This document shows positions 45,278 through 58,100 of a stretch of 64,000 nucleotides of DNA, one piece after another (position 1 is the stretch's first letter; each line of letters opens with the position of its first letter). Position numbers and translations under genes: made by a program. The notes under the pieces were generated by a model. It saw only the letters and a list, made by a program, of their open reading frames with translations. It was not told the DNA's origin and searched no databases. The stretch comes from Patiria pectinifera (lineage: Eukaryota; Echinodermata; Asteroidea; Valvatida; Asterinidae): contig CM057149.1 in NCBI GenBank assembly GCA_029964075.1, forward strand, positions 14,460,197 through 14,524,196. The letters run 5' to 3'.

Positions 45278-45548
45278 TGGCCTAGGCCAAAAAAACAAAC
45301 GTAGAACTGCTTCCGATTACACGGCATTCGAAAATAGGGTAGGTAGGGAATTTTTTTTTTTTTGGCCAATTTTTTATGTGTACGATCATATGGAGGCCTC
45401 TACTACGTGTAGTCAAGGGTAAAAGGTAGAAATTGATGGTTTTGCGTGCTTTTTCTCATTTGTCCCATAAAAAAAAATTTAGGGTAGGGGCTCTCAGAAT
45501 AGGGTAGGTGGGGAAACCGGAAGCAGAACTAATTTTTTTTTGGCCCTA
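45278..45548. repeat. Foldback element with poly-A/T and CGGAAGCAG ends
   Basis: GGCCTAGGCCAAAAAAAC...GAACTGCTTCCG at the left pairs with CGGAAGCAGAACTAA...TTTTTGGCCC at the right. ATAGGGTAGGTAGGG is repeated at 45339 and 45497. The end type resembles the inner element at 15146-15540. Confidence 0.7.
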
Positions 45549-45943
45549 CATATGTTGAAAACTGATTTGCAGAACTGGCTGATGTAACCCATGGAAAGAA
45601 TGTAGGCCAACTGTGCTTGCCTCAGATTGCACAACAACTGCAACACTAGCTGAACACAACTGGTTCCCTGAGGATGTTCCCATATTTGTGACTCAGACCA
45701 GTTTGATTTTGTGACTTGACCAGTTTTAAATATTGGCATGCCCAATATAATTTATGAAACAAAATTGTATCCGCTTTTAAAACCAAGCGCACCGTTAACA
45801 AACAAAAAATTGGCATGTCAGTTATTAAAACTTGGCAAGTCACAAAAATGGCCACAACAAGAACACATGATGTACACACACACACAGAAAAATCAGGTTT
45901 TATATTTGTTGATGGAGAAATCCAAAACTTGTGTGCTTTACAG

Positions 45944-46105
45944 GGATTAGTTGTCTCATACTTCCAACTTCGGCCCTGAAATGGAGAAGGTTCAACTGGT
46001 CGCCGATCCGATCGACTTCCCCAAGGAAGAGGAAAAGATTCTGGAGTTATGGAAGAAACTTGATGCCTTCCAGACGTCCCTGAAACAGTCGAAAGGCAAA
46101 CCACG
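45944..46105 (+). CDS. IARS1: IARS exon with start codon
   Basis: 5' UTR 45944-45980 after acceptor CTTTACAG, so at least one non-coding exon lies upstream. ATG at 45981: [20 protein letters not shown], then [27 protein letters not shown].....F..SL. is the standard N-terminus. Donor CACG|GTAAGA, phase 2. Confidence 0.95.
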
Positions 46106-49100
46106 GTAAGAACTTCAAGTTCTTCTTTACAACAACTTTAGAAGTACATTTATGCAGATCCTTGCAATTAATCTCTTCTATGACAAAGTGATTTTTTCCC
46201 CAGAAAATAACCCGCTAACTCAGGAAGTCGTCAGTACAGACCGAGTTCACTGTTGGAACAATCTAAAATAATTATTACCACTGGTTATTTTCAGAACTAC
46301 ACTTCTTTACAGAAGAGATTAATTCCATGGTGTGCCCGCAACCTTAACCACTTTAACCCTAACCGCCCTGAATCCTTCAAAATCATCTTTGCTAAGGTGG
46401 AGGAATCTAGATGATTGAGGGTACGCGGCAAAAGTGCGTTACTGATTTCGTAGGATGCACTTTGTCAAGGTCTTGGGCTGAACCTTGTGTTGTTCTTGCT
46501 CAGCCATGCATAAATATAGGCCTGGATTATGCTTGAAATCCTCCGTACTGCTCCAGGATGTCACTGGCCAAACCTCAACATATTGACAGTCACTGCTGCA
46601 GGCTTTTGCAGGATTCAGGCAGTGGTCACCCCTCTACGGACCATATTTGAGAAATAATGGAGGATTTTGCAGGATTGTTGCTATAGGCCTATGGTTATTG
46701 TACCGTTGCATTACACAAAAGGCCTTTTCACACTAGACAAATCTCGGGATTAATGCCGGGTTGACGCTGGGTTAAAAGGCATGCAGTGTTTCACACTTGA
46801 AAATGTTTGAACCTGCGCCAACCCTGCATCAGCCCCGGCTTGAACTCAACTCTGCTCCAGACCAGGGTTGAAGTTTTCGACACAGGTTGACTTTCTCACC
46901 ATGGTTTAAAACAGAAGTAACCGAGCGAAATAAGCTCGGTTTGCACATAACAAGTGTGAAAATATGCAGGTTTGAAAGCAGGGTTGAAAAACGAAAAACT
47001 CAACCCGGGGCAGCACTGGGTTCACCCAGGGTTGAGAGTTCAACCCAGGTTGAGTTTAACCAGGGTTGAGAGGCTCTAGTGTGAAATGACTTAAAGTTAG
47101 TTACAAATCACATTTTACCATTTAACAATTGCATGTGTCATTGGCAACAACAAGCAAGTGTCATTCCAAAGAACTGCAATATAGTACATGTATGTATCCG
47201 TTTTGCAGCTATGCCTTCTATGATGGTCCACCATTCGCCACCGGCCTGCCCCACTACGGCCACATTCTGGCCGGTACCATCAAGGACATAGTGACCAGGT
47301 ATGCCCATCAGAGTGGCTTCCATGTGGACAGGAGGTTTGGATGGGATTGTCATGGTTTACCGGTGGTAAGTGACCTCTTCTCTCTCCCCCACCCCCCTCC
47401 CCCCTCCCCCTCCCCCACGCACCTCACCTTCAAATTCCCCCTCCCCACCTCAGGTCCTGACCCTCACAACCAAAATACTCTCTTCTTGGCTGTCATCAAG
47501 ACCTAGATTTAAAGGTATAGTCCATCATTTGTAATTTGTGCATTTTGTTCGTTTGAAGCAACAAACGTGCTCAAAATCTAAAGAAGGGTATTGAACAACT
47601 AACCTGATGAAGTTTCAGCTCAGCTTCAGCTGTATATTCCGAGAAAAACAGCATTCTAGGATCTTGATTTCAAATTCATAAATACCTCAGACAGTTTAGC
47701 TATTCCTATTGGTCGAGAGCCCGTCACGTGGCCGGTCTTAAACGGATGATAAAGACATGGCTAGCTGGTCTTAAACACTTTTCCAGTGTCACAATAAAAT
47801 GTGGACTCCTAAAAATCCAGTGCCTCTTATCGTTTCATTGGTTGAACGTTCACAATCCTCACGTAGGCATGCGCAACACTACCAGGGAGTCAGAATTGTA
47901 TAGTTCTAAATTCAAAACGCAACGCACCAGGTGCGTTCTGCGCGACATCGCGCAGAACATGATACGCGCGCGTTAATCTCCATAAAAGGGTTGTTTACAT
48001 CTTACTCGCCAGCTGAACACTCCATTATTTTGCAAGAGGGATGTTTCAAAAAGCATAAAGTGAATTTGTTGAACAAAATCTGGATGTTTTGAACGAATTA
48101 TATGATTTTTTCTTACCGAAAAGGTATTTATGAATGGGAATAAATATGTGCTCCATCGGTATTTATCACTCTGTTTAAGACCACTTAGAGTCTGGGTGCT
48201 GATAATTACCCTCGCCTCCGGCTCGGGTAATTATCAGCACCCAGACTCTAAGTGGTCTTAAACAGAGTGATAAAAACCTCCAGAGCACACATTTATTCCC
48301 TTATTAAAAGTTGCTAAATCATGTTTTGAATTGGGCCTGAATTCAGCGTCCGAGACACGTTCCCAATGAGCCAATTACAGCTACGCGATGTCGCGCACTG
48401 ATCCGACGAATTATAGCAACCGCGCGCGTGTGTGCATCGTGCCAATGCTTGCCCGCGCTTCGCTGCAAAACAAAACAAACTACTAATTTAAATTTCCTAC
48501 GGTGCGTCTTAAGAAGCACCGTTGGAAAGGCCTTCTTTTGTTGATTTCTTCAAAATGACAGCTTTCCAGAAAGAATAATTTCGCAGAGAGTTTAGTCCCC
48601 TTACTATCTTTCAACCAAGTATGTTTTTCAACAATAATTACGCCAGTTACTTTTCGGATAGCTGCAAATGAAGGACTATAGCTTTAAAGCCCCCCCCCCC
48701 CCACTCACATTCATGCAAATTGAGTGCAGTAGATCCTAGACGACCACTCCCTTCTGTAATTTCATCACTCCACTTTTTGTCATTTAATCTATTTTTTGTC
48801 AGCTAAATGTAATAGCCACATTGTCTTTGATTTTTACCTGAAATTAATTCTGTTTTGTATTATCTATCTTATTTTTTTTTCATTTCTCCACCTTGATGCC
48901 CCTTGAATCATTTGTCATTGTCTTGATAACCGTTAAAGGGAATATACAACATTTGCAAACATCGAAAAATAAAATTACCAAGTTTTTACGAAATACCTTA
49001 CTAGGATGTTGGTAAATGACAGTCTCAAACATCTTGTAAAATTATGGCACCTGGTGTGAAGTCATTTTCAAGAAAATGGTATTTTTGTATACATTTCCAA

Positions 49101-52100
49101 CGGTGGTCGGCCGACCAGCGTTGGAAAATCGTAACTATTTTTCAACTACTGCTCCAAATTTACCATTTTTTCAGTCCAAATGTTGTTTGCTATTGATTAC
49201 ATGTTCATGAACGGGTGCAGGCCAGCTAGACTGGTTCCCTTGCCTTACAATTTTTCATCATCTATAAATTGATCCATTTTATCTTTTGTGGAGTCAGGGA
49301 ACCAGACTAGTTGAACATTTTTGTTTTCTTGGTTTTTCCAACCTTTTCGAACACAAAACTTCAAAAATGTCAGTGTAACAATATTTGATCTATTATACTA
49401 ACCCCTCAAATAGTTCATTTCTGAAAATTACAGCAAAAGCCAATGATGTACATTCCCTTTAAAGCTTTGAAAAAATGCCTAGATGCACTGGATTTTTCAG
49501 CAAAATCAAGGACAGAATGCAGTGCCCCTCTGAACCTGTATAATCCTGTCATGCATTGTGAGCAAGTTTTCAACAACAGAAATACATGTGCATTTGTATC
49601 TCCTCACTTATAGGAATATGAGATTGACAAGACACTGGGAATCAAGGGTCCTGAGGATGTGGCTAAGATGGGCATAGAGGCTTACAACAACGAATGCCGC
49701 AAGATTGTCATGAGATACTCCGGTGACTGGGAGGTAAGGTGGTGTATACCCAACCTCGTCCCCAAGTGCTTACTTTATTTCCAACCTTGTTTCCAATAGT
49801 ACGCCCTGGATAGGAAACTTTCCGAAACTCCACAGAGGACTTTGAAAGTTTGAGGAGGGTTAGGGTTAATTGAAGTTGCTATTTTTGAGTTTTTATCCCA
49901 AAAAAATTGATTTCTTTTCTAAATTGCTGCTTTTTCTAGCAATGCGAAAGTTTGTCACTTTTGAGTTGGACATCGACCAAAGCAATCTTCCCATGTTTAA
50001 TTATTGAATTATTACTGTACATATTTTGAATTACGGCCCAACAAATGAATGCAGTCTCGGGAGTAGATTGGTTGCCGCCCCTACAATTAGTATTTATAAT
50101 GAATTGACCGGGAGCCAGCATGCTCGTGTAAGGGCGCGCCTAGTGGTGCGCTCCCTGGGGTAGTTTGAGCGTGTGCTAACAAACTGGGGTAGGGTGTGTA
50201 CCCTGGTGAATAATTGGCAGTCAGTTCTAAATAAAGTGATTCAGTGACTCGAATATAGCAGCTCAGAATTTATTTATTTATATGCAATTAATTAGTATGT
50301 GTGGAAATCCCCTGATAAAATGGTCTCTGATAGATAATCAGCTACAAGTAGAAATGACAAATTATCACTTTAAATATTCCCTTAAAACAAATTGGATCCT
50401 GACAGTCACAATACAAACTACTTGAATATCAAATGATAAATCCTAATGTCGAATCCTGAGATGATCCAAATCCTGGTATGTTTGTATCCCTGTAGGAACC
50501 CTCTACAAATCCAAGAAGATATTTCTCCAGAATCCAGATCCCAAATCTTCAGTATAAATCAATCAATCCAATCCAATCCAATCCGTCTGACAATCCAAAC
50601 CCAATCGAATCGATTCCAATCAAATCGAATCCAATCCAATCCAATCGAATCGAATCCAATCAAATCCCCTATTGATGCAAAATAAAATACAATTCAATGA
50701 TTCAATCTCTTTCCATGATAAACTAGTAACATGAAAGATAAATGGATACTGTTTCCCTCAAAGCCCTATAATATTACATGTACGTATAACTCACCCAGAC
50801 CAGACCCGAGACCATGCGCTGCCCTCTCTCGATTCCCGCGATGCTAGCGGACCACGGTCCTTATCAACGGTACAGTATAACCTATGTACATGCAAATCAA
50901 CGTATCGCGTGAACAATGCATGCACATACAGAGAAGTTTCACGGAGTGTGAGTCAAAACAAATCATGAACTCATCACAAAAAAAACAAGCAAAATCTCTT
51001 TAAATGAAAGTTCTCAAACTCTCATACCTGCACCAAACTGATCCTGAATCAAATGCGGACAAGTCACCTTCATGCACGATGCACTCGAACAGAGGAAAAT
51101 ACCTCGACTTCAAAAGGAAACTTTGGAGCTAGAACTTTCCCAACTTTCGCCCAAAATAACGTGGAGAGAGAGAGAGCTAACACGCATGCGCGGTTGGCCA
51201 CATCAAAATACTTCAATATTACTGTACACGATTGACTCCCACAAAGTGACTATAATACATAACAACATTACAATCATGTATCGATATTATCACTTATATA
51301 ATCATAAATGAGGTTTCGTAAATCACATACCCCTACCCTCGCAAAGTAAATCAGTTTGTGCCCCCCCCTCCCCCCAAAACTCTTATAATTATTTGGGTAT
51401 CACTTGTATGTAAATATTCCAGTTTATCGTGACACGTTTGGGTCGATGGATTGACTTTAAGAAGGACTACAAGACGCTGTATCCATGGTTTATGGAGTCC
51501 ATCTGGTGGGTCTTCAGGCAGCTCTTCGACAGTGGCTTAGTCTACAGGGGATTCAAGGTAAGATAATCTTTCTGCCTCACGCCACTCCACCAACACCCCC
51601 TCCCCATCCCCACCCCACCCCACCCTTGCCCCATTCCACTCCACCAACACCCCACCTTCCCCTAATCAACCAATACCCCTACCCCACCCCATCTTTGACA
51701 GTGGCTTAGTCTACAGGGGATTCAAGGTAAGATTATCTCCCCATTCCTCACCACTCCACCAACACCCCCTCCCCCTCCCCACCCCTCCCCATGCCACTCA
51801 ACCAACAGCCCCTCCCCCTCCCCACCCCACCCCATGCCACTCCACCAACACCCCACCTTCTCCCACTCCACCTTCTCCCAGTCCACCAACACCCCTCCCC
51901 ACCCCACCCCATGCCACTCCACCAACACCCCACCCTCCCCCACTCCACCAACACCCTCCTCCCCCTCCCCACCAACACCCCCTCCCCTCCCCACCCCATC
52001 CCATTCCACTCCACCAACACCCCACCCTCCCCACTCCACCAACACCCCACCCTCCCCACCCCACCCCATTCCACTCCACCAATACCCCACCCTCCCCCAC

Positions 52101-55100
52101 TCCATCAACACCCCTCTACCTCCCCACCCCACCCCATTCCACTCCACCAACACCCTACCCTCCCCACTCCACCAACACCCTCCCTCCCCCTCCCCGCCCC
52201 ATTCCACTCCACCAACACCCCACCCTCCCCACTCCACCAACACCCCACCCCCTCCCCACCCCACCCCATTCCACTCCACCAACACCCCACCCTCCCCCAC
52301 TCCACCAACACCTCTCCCTCCCCACCCCACCCCATTCCACTCCACCAACACCCCACCCTCCCCCACTCCACCAACACCCCACCCTCCCCCACTCCACCAA
52401 CACCCCTCCCCAACCCTACCCCACCCCACCCCATTCCACTCCACCAACACCCCACCCCCCCACACCCCCCCACCACCCCCTCCCCACCCCACCCCATTCC
52501 ACTCCACCAACACCCCACCTTCCCCCACTCAACAAACACCACCACCCCACCCCACCCCATTCCACTCCACCAACACCCCACCCTCCCCACTCCACCAACA
52601 CCCCACCCTCCCCACTCCACCAACACCCCTCTCCCTCCCCACCCCACCCCATTCCACTCCACCAACACCCCACCCTCCCCCACTCCACCAACACCCCACC
52701 CTCCCCCACTCCACCAACACCCCACCCTCCCCCACTCCACCAACACCCCTCCTCCCCACCCCACCCCATTCCACTCCACTAACACCCCACCCTCCCCCAC
52801 TCCACCAACCCCCTTCCCCTCCCCACCCCCACCCCTTCCACTCCCCCAACACCCCACCCTTCCCCACTCCACCAACACCCCTCCCTCCCCACCCCACCCC
52901 ACCCCATTCCACTCCACCAACACCCCGCCCTTCCCCACTCCACCAACACCCCTCCCCCTCCCACCCCACCCCACCCCATTCCACTCCACAACACCCCACC
53001 CTCCCCCACTCCACCAACACCCCACCCTCCCCCACTTAACCAACACCCCCAACCCACCCAACCCCATTCAAATTGTTCACCAAGTTGCAAGACTGATCAC
53101 CGAACATTTAAATGTAAGACCTCTACCTTCCAATTTATTTGCACAACTTTGACAGATCAGTTAAAGGGACACTAGGTCCTGAAACTATGGAACGCCAAAG
53201 AGGCATTTAATGTGATCATCGAATCGGTGATACACTTTTGCAATCGGTGATGCATATTCACGATCGGTGATGGACTTTCGCGATCGGTGATGGACTTTTA
53301 CTGGTGTTGCATATTCACGATCGGTGATGGACTTTCGCAATCGGTGATGGACTTTCACTGGTGATGCATATTCACGATCGGTGATGGACTTTCGCAATCG
53401 GTGATGGACTTTCATGGTGATGCATATTCACGATCGGTGATGAACTTTCGCAATCGGTGATGGACTTTTACTGGTGAAGCATATTCACGATCGGTGATGG
53501 ACTTTCGCGACCGGTGATCAACTTTGCAATCGGTGATGGACTTTTGCAATCGGTGATGGACTTTTGCGACCGATGATCAACGACCCATCACCGATTGCAA
53601 AATCCATCACCAATCGCCAAAGTCCATCAGTTATTGAACGATACCGCTGTGGCTTAGGGTCTCTCGTGTTGCCCCTGACGGTGATATTTGTTTACGGTGT
53701 TTTTGTGTTTGAAAGTGTCTTTCTCAAATGTGAACTGCATTTTTTTTAAATTAATGTGCGTAAAATGTTTGTTGTTAGTGTATGCCGCTGTGGCTTTGGG
53801 CTTTGGTGCTGCCCTTATTGCAACCGGTAAATGCCCAATCGATGGTATCAGGAATAAAAACACTCCTCTGTGGATGTGGCATAAACACAGTGATTTGTTT
53901 TTATCCCATAAATGGTAAAAAGTTTTTTGCACCTGATGATTGATGGGTGGGCCATCGGAGACAGCATATGGCGGGGTTATTGAGGGGCCTGACCAGGCAT
54001 CCAGGGGGCACAGGAATGCAATCACATCATCATCATCATCATCATCATAAATCCATCTAATAGCCAATGTTGGTATAGATATGTGGGGACCTCTGGTCAC
54101 TTAAGCACACTTAAGCGAGCACATGATGGACAGTACACAGAGGAACTTTCCTTGCAAACGTTTTTCCACCACCACCCCTTACATCCGCCAGTTATAGTGC
54201 TCCAAGGTTTCAAGAGACTATACAAATTACAAGGATTAAAATGTTCGCAATTTTTAGGATACAGACAGCCTGCTCCTCCTATTATGGGGCAAATGAAACC
54301 ATTCAATCCCTTGTTTTTTTATTTTGTTAGGCTTATTTGATACTTGCCGTAGCGATCTCACTGTGTCACGAGGCTATGATGTTTTCCTGACTGAATGTAC
54401 ATCTGTGGGAAGCTATTTTTGTTATTCAAGTTTAATTTGCATTTGTTGTCATTTATTGCCACATATGTCTCATTTTCATATAGGCCTACATGTATTTCAT
54501 TTATTGTCAAGCATATTGTGTATGCCGTGGCTTTGAGCTTCTTGTGTTGCCCACTACTGGCTGGGCCTGGTGTTGCTCCTAAATTGTGTTAATACGGTTA
54601 TATGTTTTATAATATGTCCGTTCTCACTTGCGAACTCCATTTTTTGTAATGTCCGTGAAATGTTTGTAGTTAGTGTATGCCGCTGTGGATTTGGGCCTTT
54701 GGTGTTGCCCATATTAACATAACCATAACAATTAACAATTTAAACGATACATGCCATATCACAGGTGTCCGGAATAAAACACTCCTCTGTGGATGTGGCA
54801 TGAACCGAATGATTTGTTTTATAATAGGCCTATACCCTTCGGGAGACACTTTAGCGTCATACACTTAGAGGCAAAATATTATCGTCGCAAATAGACTCGA
54901 TTGCTCGTGGTCGAATTAGTAAAAATTACCCGGCGAAATAAGGTAAAATTGGAGTTACGGGTCATTAAAGTTGGGGGGAAAATGTGTGCACTAGTTTATG
55001 GGAATGTTCCCCAAATAGCCAATTATGGGTTATTATAAGTTATTATTTTTTATCATTATTATTAACATTATTATTATTTGGGTTGATTATCACCGTCAAG

Positions 55101-58100
55101 CAGCTCAGAAGCTGAATTGCACAGTGATTTACAGTAAAAATTGAAATGAATTAAAAATAAACACATTTCACGAGAAATCGAAACACATACAAAATGCACA
55201 ACAACAATCCATTATTCTCAAAAACATATACACTCGGATAATAGCAATTAAAATTGTATACATTTGAAAATCCTATGTTGAACTATTGATGAGTCCGGGC
55301 TATTTCGAAATCTCTTGGATGAACTGGGATACTCCTTGAGTGTTCTACTCGATCTAAGATTCATAGTGTGACAACTTTTTGATTGAGGAAACCACTCATT
55401 AAATTTGCCTGATTTAAAAGCACCTAGAGCAAAGTTTGTACACATAGTGGTTCTTCTATCATAAAGGTGACCCAGAGAAAGAGTAATACGGCAAACTCTT
55501 TTGGATCGACTAAATTAGATTGGTTTGTTTGAGTGTAGCCTAATGCTTGAGTGCAAAACCGGCGATGCGTTTTCTAGGACTGGTCTAGCATAGGGTAACA
55601 AGTTCTTTGAGTAAAGCCAGTTTCTTTCAGTTTCCTGAACATGAATAATTTTCTATTAGCTTTACCTATCATTTCAGCAATGTGTTTCTCATGTCCTTAA
55701 ATTTGAGTCCGAGTATTTGTTTTACCAATACGTGATAAAAGGTTTTTGCATAATATGATGATTGATGTGTGGGTCATTGGAGACAGCGTATATGGCGGGG
55801 TTATTGAGGGGTCTGGGCAGGCATCCAGGGGGCACAGGAATGCAATCACATTATCATCATCATCATCATCATAAATCCATCTAATAGCCAATCTTGGTAT
55901 ATATATGTGGGGGCCTCTGGTCATTTAAGCACACTTAAGCGAGCACATGATGGACAGTACACAGAGGAACTTTCCTTGCAAACGTTTTTCCACCACCACC
56001 CCTTACATCCGCCAGTTATAGTGCTCCAAGGTTTCAAGAGACTATATGAATTACAAGGATTAAAATGTTCGCAATTTTTAGGATACAGACAGCCTGCTCC
56101 TCATATTTATGGGGCAAATGAAACCATTCAATCCCTTGTTTTTCTATTTTGTTAGGCTAATTTGATACTTGCCGTAGCGCTCTCAAGTGTCACGAGGCTA
56201 TGATGTGGGAAGTAATTTTTTTTTGTAATTCAAGTATAATTTTCATTTGTTGTCATTATTGCCACATATCTCATGTTCATGTATTTCATTTATTGTCAAG
56301 TATATTGTGTATGTCGTGGCTTTGAGTCTCCGCTGTTGCCCACTACGGTTTGGTGTTGCCGTTATTAATATAACCATAACAATTGATAATTCGACCGGTT
56401 TTCCCTATCATTGGTAATGTGGCTATAAAACACAACGATTTGTGCGTCGCCAGAATTTTTTTGCAGAGGGGCAAAACATTTTTCTCCCCGAAATACCTGG
56501 ATTTTTTCAGCATATTCACGATTTATCATTTTTCGAGGGTGGGCATTTTTCAAACAATATTACTTCGCGCCCCTTTTTCTGTCTTCTTCCCCATCTTTTT
56601 TTCTTTCTTTTTTTCCAGATTTTTTTGCCGATGAACCCCCCCCCCTGCGAAAATTCCTGGATCCGCCCCCTGTATCGGTACACAATTAAATGATGTAAAT
56701 GTTGGTGAGTAAAGCTCACAGGTACAGGTAATTGTCTTCAAAATGATAGATCAGTAGTTAATATCTGACAATTCATTCTATGTGGAGTATAATATAGTTA
56801 GGCCTAATCTGTTCGTTCGGTCAATCTTTGACTCGGTTGGTCGGTGAGGTAATTACGATTGAACGGGTACAGCCACGACTCTGTGAATACGATCCCGACT
56901 TCAAGTTGACGCCCTTATATATAGTCCACTCATACACGGTGTGATGATAAATATGAATATTCAAATGATCACCCTGCAGCCGTCCACCATACCACTGACA
57001 TTAAACCTTCTCAGTGGCAGTGAACTGTGACTATGCTGGTCGAATTTTTTTAAAAATATTATCAAAGTAAGTGGGTGAAAATATCCCAGCCAAAAAAAAA
57101 CAACCCCACTTTCTTCAACTTAAATATGCTGTGATTTCTGGGCGACGGAGGCTGCCGGCGTCATGGGCAGACTAAGTTAGTAAGTTGTTTAGGTTGTCGG
57201 TACATAGGTAACTGTTGCGGTTGTACTCCTATTGGACAATTTTAGTGTGTTTTTATTTATACATTATTCAATATTTTCCTTTGATAACTCCGATGTTTAA
57301 GACCCAAAATGATTGTAAAAAGACTGTTCACACCGGTGAATAATTTATTATTCATTAGCTAAAGAATAATGTAACCAATTGGGTTAAATAGCAAATGTTT
57401 GTTCTGTTTGTGCACTATACAATTGACAAGGCCACTTAAGACAAGCTCGAAAAGATCTCGGAAGTTGCGGCTCGATTGTAGACCGTTGTAGCCTATACAT
57501 CATGTACATGATGTAAAGGTATGTTCTTAAAATTGAAAAGGATTCCATTATTTTGCTGAACGTCAGTTGGTGCATGGAACGCGTTTGCATGTGGAACACC
57601 CAATTTGTGAGCCCCCATGTGAAAATGATTGACCTCGATCGTGCCCCAATTCCACGACTGCAAAAAAAATGGTAGCTGGTAAGTGGAGACCTGAAGCACG
57701 TGTTGTTGCGAGGGCTAAAGGGACAAGGTGATTGATTGCCAAAGAAGACATGGCTGGCACCATAGAGCTAGCTCTATTTCCCACAGTGGTCTTAGAAATA
57801 GATTGAGTACCATGCTGCATTACAAAAATGTACACATCGAATCATTGCTCTTTGGAAAAACAATGATATTTTCTAATCTTAAAAATGATTAATCTAAATT
57901 TAACTCTTATCAAAAACACACACCATGGTTCGAAACTGATTACATCGGTTACGTGGAAGGAAAATTTATCAGATTTTCGCGAAAGGTATTTAAAAAACAG
58001 AAGAGCAACATAAAGGCTCTGCGCATTTGCAATTAAATTGCTCCAGAGCAAGGAACATAGATAAGTATAATACGTGCAAATGATTACGACGCAACACACA

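Noticed and set aside
51791..53152. Long open frames (453 and 401 codons plus, 320 and 268 minus)
   Set aside because: All lie in the C-rich minisatellite, which lacks stop codons in every frame. No family resemblance and no splice context.
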